A stretch of 64,000 bases of DNA, from positions 20,300-84,299 of the forward strand of contig JBEGVV010000049.1 of assembly GCA_041178225.1 (NCBI GenBank), read 5' to 3'. This document shows, piece after piece, positions 49,896 through 58,064 of the stretch. The translations under genes were made by a program, and so were the position numbers. Origin of the DNA: CAIOSQ01 sp041178225. GTDB taxonomy: Bacteria; Pseudomonadota; Alphaproteobacteria; CACIAM-22H2. Under the pieces are notes generated by a model. It was not told the DNA's origin and made no database searches. It saw nothing but the letters and a program-made list of their open reading frames with translations. The stretch's first letter is position 1, and each line of letters starts with the position of its first letter.

Positions 49896-49910
49896 GCGGG
49901 TCCATCCCGC
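49896..49910 (+). promoter_or_regulatory. hairpin in flagellin 2 mRNA leader
   Basis: GCGGG-TCCAT-CCCGC forms a perfect five-pair stem at the very 5' end of the predicted flagellin mRNA. Possible stabiliser of the transcript or protein-binding site; the loop lacks the GGA of CsrA sites. Confidence 0.4.
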
Positions 49911-49935
49911 CAAATTCTTGACGTGGCCCCAAGAC

Positions 49936-52005
49936 ATGTCGCTCTCGATCGTCAACAACTACGCCGCGCGCATCGTCCACCGCCAGGTCGAGCGGAACGA
50001 CGCGATGGCCACGAAGATGGTGGCCAGGCTTTCATCCGGCTCCCGGGTGATCTACGCGTCCGACGACGCGGCGTCGCTCGCCGTGGGGACGCGCCTGCGC
50101 GCCGATGTCGGCGCCATGCAGATGGCCGCGGTGAACGCGAGCCACGCCGCCGCCGTCCTCCAGATCGCCGATGGTGCCGCGTCGATCATCGGCGACATGA
50201 CCACCCGCCTCAAGACGCTGGCGATCCAGTCCGCCTCCGACCAGCTCTCGGGCACCGAGCGCGCGATGATCGACAGCGAGTACCAGCAACTGCTGCGGGA
50301 AATCGACCGCGTCGCATCGTCGGCCTCCTTCAACGGCAAGCGCGTGCTCAACTACACCGGCACGCCAGTGCGACCGACCGCCCTCGTGCAGGACGGCATG
50401 AACGCCTTCGGCAACGTCAACGGCGTGGTCTCCCTCGACACCTCGGGCGCGATGGCGGGATCGCTCTTCGCCGCCAGCTTCGACGCCGCGGGCAACCGGC
50501 TGACGCTGACCAACCTCACCAACGGGGAAAGCGAGACGCGGACCCTCAGCTTCCGGACGCTCGGCGAGCAGGAGCGCGAGGCCGTCGCCTTCCGCTCGCT
50601 CGGCGTGACGATGCAGATCGACCGCAACTTCCCGAAGCAGGCGACGATCGCGGCCTCGAACGGATCGCTGCAGGCCGGGGAATCCTGGCTCGGCCTGAAC
50701 GCCAGCGCCACGGTGGCCGAAGGCGCCGCGAACCCGCTGCGCCAGCTCCTGCCCACGGACGACGCGGCCCTCGCCGGCGAGACGTGGCTTGGGCGCATGC
50801 GGGTGTCGGACCTGCGCATGCGCGCCCTGCCCGACTTCGGCGCCATGCCCGTGCCCTTCCAGGAGATCCGCTTCTCGACCTCCGACACGGTACCGCTCGT
50901 CGCGTCGCTCTACGACCATGTCGCGCACCGCGTGGAGATCCGCGACATCGACTTCACGGCCGCCAATGGCGCCTATGTCCTCACGGACGGGACCACGACC
51001 CTGTCGCACACCCTCGCGGCGCCGACGACGATCGCCAGCCTCGTCGCCGGCCTGCAGGCCGATGCCGACTACGCCGACGCGGACTTCACCGTCGAGGCCA
51101 ACGGCACCGCGGGGATCCGCATCGCATGGAAGGAGGCGGCGGACGTCTCGGCGACCACGCTCAGCCTGACGCGCGCGGGCACGGCGACCGGGACCGAGAC
51201 CGTCGTCCAGACCGGCGCGGCGCCCGCCGCGGATGCAGAGGTCGGCCCGGGCGACCTGCGTGGCGAGAACGGGACCGAGGGCCGCGACACGTCGCTGGCC
51301 GGCGGGACGGGGGTCGCGAAGCTGTTCACCCGGGTGCAGGTCCGCTCGTCCGAGGGCGAGCTGCGCTCGATGTCGGAGGCGAGCGGCGCGAACCTCTCGC
51401 TCCAGCCGGACGACACCGTCGTCGTCACCATCCACAACGGCGAGACCGACAGCACGGCCAGGGAATACATGGAGCTCGCCTTCCGCGTCGGGAGCGTGGG
51501 CGGCCTGTCGGACCTCGTCTTCGCCGGCGACGAGAAGATCCCCGTGGCGACGCTGCTGCTCAACTCGCATCGCATGCTCGGGGTCTCCGGCCAGGAGACC
51601 GATGGCAATCCCTTCGACTTCCAGGTCGGCGCGACGACGCTCTCGTCGGACACGCTCTCCTTCAAGCTGCCGCCGCTGTCGTCGCGCGCCCTCGGGCTGT
51701 CCGACAGCCATGTGCGCACGGCGGGCGCCGCCCGCGCGGCCGTCGGCATCGCCGACGCGGCGATCAACAGGACGTCGACCGTGCGCGGCGAGATCGGCGC
51801 GATCCAGAACCGCTTCGAGTTCACGAAGCAGAACCTCGCGACGATGGCCGAGAACACGGACAACGGCCGCAGCCTGCTGATGGACCTCGACGTGGCCTCC
51901 GAGATGACGCGCCTGACGTCGCAGCAGATCCTCGTGCAGGCCGGCGTCAGCGTCCTCGCCCAGGCGAACCAGATGCCGCAGCAGCTGCTGCGGCTGTTCC
52001 AGTGA
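49936..52005 (+). CDS. fliC: flagellin (second copy)
   Basis: 689 residues. The N-terminal D0/D1 part (MSLSIVNNYAARIVHRQVER, KMVARLSSGSRVIYASDDAA) and C-terminus (ASEMTRLTSQQILVQAGVSV...LLRLFQ) are conserved but clearly diverged from the first flagellin; the centre shares little with it. Own sigma-54 promoter at 49866, 44-base predicted leader with a hairpin, and an adjacent FliS. The two flagellins may build different filament sections or be differently regulated. Confidence 0.94.
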   Translation: MSLSIVNNYAARIVHRQVERNDAMATKMVARLSSGSRVIYASDDAASLAVGTRLRADVGAMQMAAVNASHAAAVLQIADGAASIIGDMTTRLKTLAIQSASDQLSGTERAMIDSEYQQLLREIDRVASSASFNGKRVLNYTGTPVRPTALVQDGMNAFGNVNGVVSLDTSGAMAGSLFAASFDAAGNRLTLTNLTNGESETRTLSFRTLGEQEREAVAFRSLGVTMQIDRNFPKQATIAASNGSLQAGESWLGLNASATVAEGAANPLRQLLPTDDAALAGETWLGRMRVSDLRMRALPDFGAMPVPFQEIRFSTSDTVPLVASLYDHVAHRVEIRDIDFTAANGAYVLTDGTTTLSHTLAAPTTIASLVAGLQADADYADADFTVEANGTAGIRIAWKEAADVSATTLSLTRAGTATGTETVVQTGAAPAADAEVGPGDLRGENGTEGRDTSLAGGTGVAKLFTRVQVRSSEGELRSMSEASGANLSLQPDDTVVVTIHNGETDSTAREYMELAFRVGSVGGLSDLVFAGDEKIPVATLLLNSHRMLGVSGQETDGNPFDFQVGATTLSSDTLSFKLPPLSSRALGLSDSHVRTAGAARAAVGIADAAINRTSTVRGEIGAIQNRFEFTKQNLATMAENTDNGRSLLMDLDVASEMTRLTSQQILVQAGVSVLAQANQMPQQLLRLFQ

Positions 52006-52043
52006 ACGACCCAACCATCAACCGGAGACCCGAGGAGGGAAGG

Positions 52044-52484
52044 ATGAACACGCAGCAGGACACCATGGACGACGCGATGCCCCCGAGCGTCATCGTCGCG
52101 AAGCTCTTCGACGACCTCGTCGCCGCGCTCGAGGAGGCGCGCCTCTCGATCGCCGAGGGGCGCATCGAGGACAGGTTCCGCGCCATCGCGGTGTCGACGG
52201 AGATCGTCGGCGACCTCGCCGCCGGCCTCGAGGAACCGGCGCAGGACGACTGGACGCGCCGGACGGGCGCGCTCTACCGCTACCTGCAGCGCCTGTTCCT
52301 CGCGGCGAACCTTCGCAACGACGCGAAGGCGATCGACGAGGCGATGATGCTCGTGGAGCCGGTGCGCCGCGCCTGGCAGTGCATGGCGGCGGAGGAGAAG
52401 CTGCGCGCCGAACTCGCGCGCCGCGGCGTGCGCAAGGATGCCGCGGCGGTGGCCGACTGGATGGAGAGCGCCGCCGCGGATTGA
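52044..52484 (+). CDS. fliS: FliS-like flagellin chaperone (second copy)
   Basis: 146 residues, helical, with SVIVAKLFDDLVAALEEARL and IAEGRIEDRFRAIAVSTEIV corresponding to FliS helices 1-2, and TGALYRYLQRLFLAANLRND to helix 3. The ATG follows GAGGAGGGAAGG. Cotranscribed with flagellin 2 (38-base gap), so probably dedicated to it. It is diverged from the first FliS: the usual N-terminal YRET segment is missing. The assignment is good but not certain. Confidence 0.75.
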   Translation: MNTQQDTMDDAMPPSVIVAKLFDDLVAALEEARLSIAEGRIEDRFRAIAVSTEIVGDLAAGLEEPAQDDWTRRTGALYRYLQRLFLAANLRNDAKAIDEAMMLVEPVRRAWQCMAAEEKLRAELARRGVRKDAAAVADWMESAAAD

Positions 52485-52602
52485 GGGCGCACCATGGCGG
52501 CATGCGGCACGAAACGATCGACGGCCCCGGGGGAGCGCGACATTGGCACGCCTCAGGGGCAAAGACGCACCAACGGAAATAGCCAAATACAAGGATAACG
52601 CG

Positions 52603-53307
52603 ATGATCAGGATCTTCATCGGCTACGATCCTCGAGAGCCCGCGGCCTACCATGTGCTCTGCCACTCGATCCTCGTGCGCGCATCGATACCCGTGGCCTT
52701 CGCGCCGCTTGCGCTCGGGGGCCTGCGCGAGCATCTCTGGCGGCCGCGCCATCCCCTGCAGTCGACGGACTTCTCGTTCTCCCGCTTCCTCGTGCCGCAT
52801 CTCTGCGGCTTCGAGGGATGGGCGCTCTTCATGGACTGCGACATGCTCGTGCTGCGCGACATCGCCGAACTCTGGGAGATGCGCGATGCGGAGATGGCGG
52901 TCCAGGTCGTCAAGCACTGCCATGCCCCACGCGAGGCGAGGAAGTTCCTTGGCGCGGAGCAGACCCGCTACCCCATGAAGAACTGGTCGAGCCTGATGAT
53001 GTTCAACAACAGCCGCTGCACGCGCCTGTCGCCCGGCTACGTCAACGACGCCAGCGGCCTCGACCTGCACCAGTTCCGCTGGCTTGAGGGCCCGCACGAG
53101 ATCGGCGGCATACCGGCCGCATGGAACCACCTCGTCGACTACGCTCCGCCGCGGCCCGTCGAGGAGATCGCAAACCTCCACTACACGAATGGCGGCCCGT
53201 ATTTCGAGGACTATGCCTCCTGCGGCCATGCCGATCTCTGGTTCGCCGAGCGCAACAGGATGCTCGCCTGCGCCAGCCCCAAGCTCGCCCTCTCCCGCGC
53301 CGGCTGA
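52603..53307 (+). CDS. glycosyltransferase with DxD motif (GT-A type)
   Basis: 234 residues. The N-terminus RIFIGYDPREPAAYHVLCHS and the metal-nucleotide motif FMDCDMLV (DCD) preceded by HLCGFEGWAL are typical of small GT-A glycosyltransferases (GT8-like superfamily). HYTNGGPYFEDY near the C-terminus fits the acceptor region. AAGGA lies before the ATG. It is located directly after the flagellin 2-FliS pair and before TPR glycosyltransferase genes, so flagellin glycosylation is a reasonable inference; LPS synthesis is the alternative. Confidence 0.75.
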   Translation: MIRIFIGYDPREPAAYHVLCHSILVRASIPVAFAPLALGGLREHLWRPRHPLQSTDFSFSRFLVPHLCGFEGWALFMDCDMLVLRDIAELWEMRDAEMAVQVVKHCHAPREARKFLGAEQTRYPMKNWSSLMMFNNSRCTRLSPGYVNDASGLDLHQFRWLEGPHEIGGIPAAWNHLVDYAPPRPVEEIANLHYTNGGPYFEDYASCGHADLWFAERNRMLACASPKLALSRAG

Positions 53308-53320
53308 GCGGAGGGCGGAC

Positions 53321-55156
53321 ATGGCCTCCCACGCGATCGCCAGAGACCGAAAGCCCGGGATGCGGACCGAGATTGCCGCCGCCGCATATGCGCGCGGCGC
53401 TTTCCGGGAAGCACGGGCCGCATGCAACGCGGTGCTCCGCAGGCAGCCGCGCGACACCGAAGCGCTTCGACTGCTCGCCCTCGTCGAGTTGCGAGCGGGA
53501 CGCGCCGCGGACGCGCTCATCGCAATCGGCCGGGCGATCGCGACGGCGCCAAGCGACGCGGCCCTGCAAGCCACGCGTGGCGACATCCTGCGGCAGTCGG
53601 GGCGGCATGCCGAGGCGGTGGCGGCCTATGACCGCGCGCTGGAACTGTCCCCCGGCAAGCCCGAGTTCCACTCGGGACGCGGGAAGGCACTGTCGGATGA
53701 CGGCCGTCACGCAGATGCGCTCTCCAGCCATGAGGAGGCGCTGCGCGCTGGAGGCGAGACCGCCACGCGACTGGTCAACCGGGGGATCGCGCTCCGGCGG
53801 CTAGAGCGATTCGAGGAAGCCCTGGCCGATGCCGAGCGCGCCACGAAGCTCGCGCCGGCCTCGGCCGCGGCGCTCAACCTCCTGGGCACAGTGCTCCAGG
53901 AGCTCGATCGGCCAGCACAGGCGATGCTCGCCCTCTCGAAGGCCATAGCCCTGGCACCGAGGGATGCGCTCGGCCACTACCATCGCGCGAACCTGCTGAG
54001 GAAGTTTGGGCAATTCGAGGGTGCGCTGGACGATTACTCGCGGGCGCTCGAGCTGGCCCCGGATGTCCGGACGGCCCGCCTGGGGCGCGCCTCGCTGCTT
54101 TCCGATTTCGGGCGGTTCGAGCAGGCGGACGCGGATTTCGCGCTCCTGGTCAGCAGCCCGCACGCCTCGGCAGAGGAAAGGTTCAACAGCGCGCTGTCGC
54201 ATCTCCGGCGCGGCAGCTTCGATGCCGGCTGGCGCGGCTACGACAACCGCTGGCGCATCGCGGCCGCCGCGACCTTCACTCTCGAGACCGACAAGCCTTC
54301 CTGGCGCCCCGGCCACCCCTCCGGGACCCTTCTCGCCTGGGGCGAGCAGGGCATCGGCGACGAGATCATGTTCGGATCGATCCTTCCGGACCTTGTCCGG
54401 GCCGAGCCGGGAACTCAGCTAGGCGTCGACGAACGGCTCGTGCCCCTGTTCAGCCGCTCGTTTCCAGGGATCCCGGTCTGGCGGCGTGGCGCGCTCCGGG
54501 AACTGCCGTTCGACGCCCATGTCCCGCTCGGCGACCTCGGCATGCATTTCAGGCCGACCCCCGAGAGCTTCCCGCGCACCCCATTCCTCGTCGCCGACCC
54601 GGATCTCGCGGCGCGGCTGCGAAGCAGGCTGGCAGCCGACGGGAAGCCGGTGGTCGGGATCAGCTGGGGAAGCAGCCGCAAGGCGGCAGCCTCGAAATGC
54701 ATCGATATCGCCAGGATCGGCAACACGCCAGCCCTGCGCGACGCGCGCCTCGTCAACCTCCAGTACGGGAACTGCATCGAGGACCTCGAGCGTCTGGCAC
54801 GCACCGGTGCCGACATCATCGACCCCTCGGAAATAGACAAAACAAACGATATCGACGGCCTCGCCGCGCTCTTGGAAGCCTGTGACCTTGTCGTGACAAT
54901 AAGCAACGTCACTGCGCACCTCGCTGGGGCGCTCGGTAAACCGACATTTCTCCTTCTCGGCAATCCCGCCGACTGGCGCTGGGGCACCTGCGCCGCGACC
55001 TCGCACTGGTACCGGTCGGTCCGGATCATCCGCCAGGCGCGGCCCGGGGACTGGGACGGCGTCTTCGCGACGCTCGACGCGGCGCTGTGCAGCGCGTTTC
55101 CCGCCCTCGGGCAGGGAGCTCCATCGACACGCCTCCAGCACCCGGAGCCTGCATGA
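53321..55156 (+). CDS. TPR protein with C-terminal GT41/SPINDLY-type glycosyltransferase-like domain
   Basis: 611 residues. About eight tetratricopeptide repeats fill 15-285 (for example AVAAYDRALELSPGKPEFHS, GALDDYSRALELAPDVRTAR). The C-terminal ~310 residues have the layout of bacterial TPR-linked transferases: GSFDAGWRGYDNRW, LLAWGEQGIGDEIMF, VVGISWGSS, CDLVVTISNVTAHLAGALGK and PTFLLLGNPADWRWG. Proteins of this type cluster with flagellin genes and are thought to glycosylate flagellin or act on cell-surface glycans. The next gene is coupled by ATGA (55153-55156). Confidence 0.8.
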   Translation: MASHAIARDRKPGMRTEIAAAAYARGAFREARAACNAVLRRQPRDTEALRLLALVELRAGRAADALIAIGRAIATAPSDAALQATRGDILRQSGRHAEAVAAYDRALELSPGKPEFHSGRGKALSDDGRHADALSSHEEALRAGGETATRLVNRGIALRRLERFEEALADAERATKLAPASAAALNLLGTVLQELDRPAQAMLALSKAIALAPRDALGHYHRANLLRKFGQFEGALDDYSRALELAPDVRTARLGRASLLSDFGRFEQADADFALLVSSPHASAEERFNSALSHLRRGSFDAGWRGYDNRWRIAAAATFTLETDKPSWRPGHPSGTLLAWGEQGIGDEIMFGSILPDLVRAEPGTQLGVDERLVPLFSRSFPGIPVWRRGALRELPFDAHVPLGDLGMHFRPTPESFPRTPFLVADPDLAARLRSRLAADGKPVVGISWGSSRKAAASKCIDIARIGNTPALRDARLVNLQYGNCIEDLERLARTGADIIDPSEIDKTNDIDGLAALLEACDLVVTISNVTAHLAGALGKPTFLLLGNPADWRWGTCAATSHWYRSVRIIRQARPGDWDGVFATLDAALCSAFPALGQGAPSTRLQHPEPA

Positions 55157-56607
55157 CCAAGCCAATCGATCCCGCGGGACTTCTCTCCACCGCCGTCGCC
55201 GACCATCGCGCCGGGCGCCACGGCGACGCCGAGCATGGCTATCGCGCGATCCTCGCCGCGGACCCTCGCCATTTCGACGCGCTGCAGCTCCTTGGCGCGC
55301 TCGCCATCGGGGATGGCCGTTGCGAGGAAGGCATCGCGCTGCTGCGAAGCGCGGTCGCGGTCCGGGCCGACCACGCCGCCTCGCGACGCAACCTCGCCAA
55401 CGCACTGCTGCGCGTCGGACGGCCCGAGGAGGCGCTCGCCTCCGCCGAGCACGCCTGCTCGCTCGACCCCATGCATGCGGGCAACCAGCACGCGCGCGGC
55501 AACGCCCTTGCCGCGCTGGGCCGCGACGCCGAGGCGATAGACGCGCAGGTGGCCGCGATCCGCGCGGAACCCGGGCATCGCGACGCCTGGTACAATCTCG
55601 GCCTTGCGCTGCTCGGTGCCGGCCGCGCCGACGAGGCGCTGTCGAGCCTCGACCACGCGATCATGCTGGGCGGCGACGATGCCCGCCTTGCCGATTGCGA
55701 GGCCAGCCGCGCCACGGCGATGCGCGCGCTCGGGCGACTGGAGGACGCGATCCTGGCGGCCACGCGGGCCACGACGCTGCGTCCGGGCGATGGGGCCAAG
55801 AGCCGCAACCTCTCGATCCTCCTCGAGGAGGCGGGCAGGCACGAGGAATGCCTCGGGGCCTGCGACGCGGCGCTCGTGGTCGAGCCGGGCCATGCCGAGA
55901 CGCTTCATCGGCGCGGCACCATGCTCGCGCGCCTTGGCCGGAAGGAGGAGGCCGCAGGGAGCCTGCTCGCCGCCATCGCCGCCGAACCTCGCTCCGCGAG
56001 GTACCGATGCAACGCCGGGCTGGTCCTCCACGAACTTGGCCGGGCTCTGGACGCGCTGGCCTGCTTCGAGGCGGCCATCGACCTCGACCCGCTCGCCGCC
56101 GCCGCCCATCACGGCAGGGGCCTCGCGCTCCACGAGCTCGGGCGGGCCGCGGAGAAGGTCGCCGTCTACGACGCCGCCATCGCCGAAAATCCCGTGCATG
56201 CGCGCGCATTCTGCAACCGCGACAACGTGCTCGCCCGGCCGGCCCGCAACGAGGAGGCGCTCGAAAGCTACGATCGTGCCATGGTCCTCGACCCGGGCCT
56301 GGCCGAGGCCCACAACAATCGCGGGGTCCTCCTGCGGACGCTCCGGCGGCACGCCGAGGCCGCCGAGTCGTATCGGCGCGCGATCACCATCCAGCCGGGC
56401 CATGCCGATGCCTGGTACAACCGCGCCAACGCGCTGCAGGAGCACAACGATTTCGTCGACGCGATAGCGAGCTACGACCAGCCCCTGGCCATCGCCCCCG
56501 GCCACGCGAACGCCCTGAACAACCGCGCGAAGGCGATTTTTCGGCCACTCGGTCGCGCTGCTTCGCGGGGACTGGGACAAGCGAAGCAACCTGAGACGAC
56601 CGACTAA
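55153..56607 (+). CDS. TPR protein, C-terminus altered by a probable frameshift
   Basis: 484 residues of about 13 tetratricopeptide repeats (many AWYNLGLALLGAGRADEAL-type units), then the abnormal tail FRPLGRAASRGLGQAKQPETTD. At the run of five T (56537-56541) removing one T restores a frame reading GHSVALLRGDWDK..., which resembles the junction between TPRs and the glycosyltransferase domain of the gene upstream (HLRRGSFDAGW). That restored frame stops at 56717-56719, overlapping the next gene's ATG as ATGA. The catalytic domain is not present even then. Probably a decayed TPR glycosyltransferase, or a sequencing error at the T run plus a deletion. Confidence 0.75.
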   Translation: MTKPIDPAGLLSTAVADHRAGRHGDAEHGYRAILAADPRHFDALQLLGALAIGDGRCEEGIALLRSAVAVRADHAASRRNLANALLRVGRPEEALASAEHACSLDPMHAGNQHARGNALAALGRDAEAIDAQVAAIRAEPGHRDAWYNLGLALLGAGRADEALSSLDHAIMLGGDDARLADCEASRATAMRALGRLEDAILAATRATTLRPGDGAKSRNLSILLEEAGRHEECLGACDAALVVEPGHAETLHRRGTMLARLGRKEEAAGSLLAAIAAEPRSARYRCNAGLVLHELGRALDALACFEAAIDLDPLAAAAHHGRGLALHELGRAAEKVAVYDAAIAENPVHARAFCNRDNVLARPARNEEALESYDRAMVLDPGLAEAHNNRGVLLRTLRRHAEAAESYRRAITIQPGHADAWYNRANALQEHNDFVDAIASYDQPLAIAPGHANALNNRAKAIFRPLGRAASRGLGQAKQPETTD

Positions 56608-56715
56608 GCTGCGTCCGCGAAAAGGAAATCCGCTTGATGACAGTCCGGCCGGAAAGAGATGCTCAGACGAGCCGCGCCGTATCCGCAAATCCAGCTGCAC
56701 CCCCTTGGGACAAAA

Positions 56716-58005
56716 ATGAGAATTGATAGCATGCCTCTTCCGGCCCGCAGTCTGACCGACGAAGTGCTAATTGCCCCTGATACCAAGGGTTCGCTGCAGC
56801 ACATTCCATTCAACAAGCCGTACCTGACCGGGCATGAGTTGAGCAACATCGCCGAAGCGCAACTGAGCGCGAAGCTGGCTGGTGACGGTCCGTTCACGCG
56901 TCGTTGTCAGGGATGGCTGGAGAAACTGTCGCCAAACAGCACAGCATTGCTCACCCATTCTTGTACGGCAGCGCTCGAGATGGCAGCGCTACTCTGCGGT
57001 ATCGGCCCTGGCGACGAGGTGATCCTTCCATCCTACACGTTCGTCTCGACAGCTAATGCATTCGTGATCCGCGGCGCAAAGCCGGTCTTCATCGACATCC
57101 GCCCAGACACCCTTAACATGGACGAGCGCAAGATCGAGGCTGCGATCACTTCGCGGACCCGAGCCATCGTACCGGTCCACTACGCGGGGGTCGCCTGCGA
57201 GATGGAACGCATCATGGAGATCGCCGAGGCGTATAGGCTCTACGTGATCGAGGACGCGGCCCAGGGCTGCCTGTCGAGCTACAAGGGGCGCCCGCTAGGA
57301 ACGATTGGCCATCTTGGTTGCTTCAGCTTTCACGAAACAAAAAACATCATATCCGGAGAAGGCGGCGCGCTGATGGTTAACCAGTCCGCGCTGATGTCGC
57401 GCGCCGAGATCATACGAGAGAAGGGAACCGACCGAAGCCGCTTCCTGCGCGGCGAGGTCGACAAGTACACGTGGGTCGATATCGGCTCCTCATATCTTCC
57501 CAGCGAAATTACCGCGGCGTTCCTATGGGCGCAGATGCAATGCGCTGAGGCGATCTCCCGCAAGCGCCTTGCTGTCTGGTCACGCTACAACATAGCGTTT
57601 CGGAATTCTACTTGGGCGCAGACACCGCACGTTCCCAATGACTGCCGCCATAATGGTCATATGTTCTATCTGCTCAACAGGTCTGGCAAACCCCGCGACG
57701 AGGTGATCGCTGAACTCAAGTCGATGAGAATTCATACGCCGTTTCATTACGTTCCACTCCATTCTTCGCCCTTTGTTAAAACCCGCGGCGGGAACATTCC
57801 TCATCTGCCGGTAACAGATCGGGTGGCGGCAACCCTGATTCGCCTCCCGCTCTACATTGATCTCAGCGAATCCGAACAGGACAGGGTTATCAATGCCGTT
57901 AGTTCGCTTCTGGCATCGACGGGGAAGCCCCAGCGGAATAACAGGCGACGGCGTGATCCATCAATCCGAGCGCCCCATCCCCCTTGCCGGTCGCAGTCCG
58001 ACTGA
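56716..58005 (+). CDS. dTDP-4-amino-4,6-dideoxygalactose transaminase-like (WecE/RffA) aminotransferase
   Basis: 429-residue DegT/DnrJ/EryC1/StrS aminotransferase. Substrate-site features: IPFNKPYLTGHE, THSCTAALEMAALL, VILPSYTFVSTANAF, EDAAQGCLSSYKGRPLG and the PLP-lysine segment FHETKNIISGEGGAL (Lys209). The HETKN form marks the WecE branch, making dTDP-Fuc4N-type sugars from the 4-keto sugar. An ATG at 56659 would add 19 residues; 56716 is supported by the likely ancestral ATGA overlap with the TPR gene. A 30-residue basic tail (NNRRRRDPSIRAPH) is unusual. First gene of the less GC-rich island. Confidence 0.88.
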   Translation: MRIDSMPLPARSLTDEVLIAPDTKGSLQHIPFNKPYLTGHELSNIAEAQLSAKLAGDGPFTRRCQGWLEKLSPNSTALLTHSCTAALEMAALLCGIGPGDEVILPSYTFVSTANAFVIRGAKPVFIDIRPDTLNMDERKIEAAITSRTRAIVPVHYAGVACEMERIMEIAEAYRLYVIEDAAQGCLSSYKGRPLGTIGHLGCFSFHETKNIISGEGGALMVNQSALMSRAEIIREKGTDRSRFLRGEVDKYTWVDIGSSYLPSEITAAFLWAQMQCAEAISRKRLAVWSRYNIAFRNSTWAQTPHVPNDCRHNGHMFYLLNRSGKPRDEVIAELKSMRIHTPFHYVPLHSSPFVKTRGGNIPHLPVTDRVAATLIRLPLYIDLSESEQDRVINAVSSLLASTGKPQRNNRRRRDPSIRAPHPPCRSQSD

Positions 58006-58064
58006 CAACCTGAGCGCGCACCAGCAGGAGCGCACGTCCACCGCTTCAGTCAGGAGCACTTGGT

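Noticed and set aside
52544..52562. TGGCACG upstream of the glycosyltransferase gene as a sigma-54 -24 box
   Set aside because: No GC at the required 10-base spacing; the nearest GGGC is two bases too far, and sigma-54 spacing is strict.
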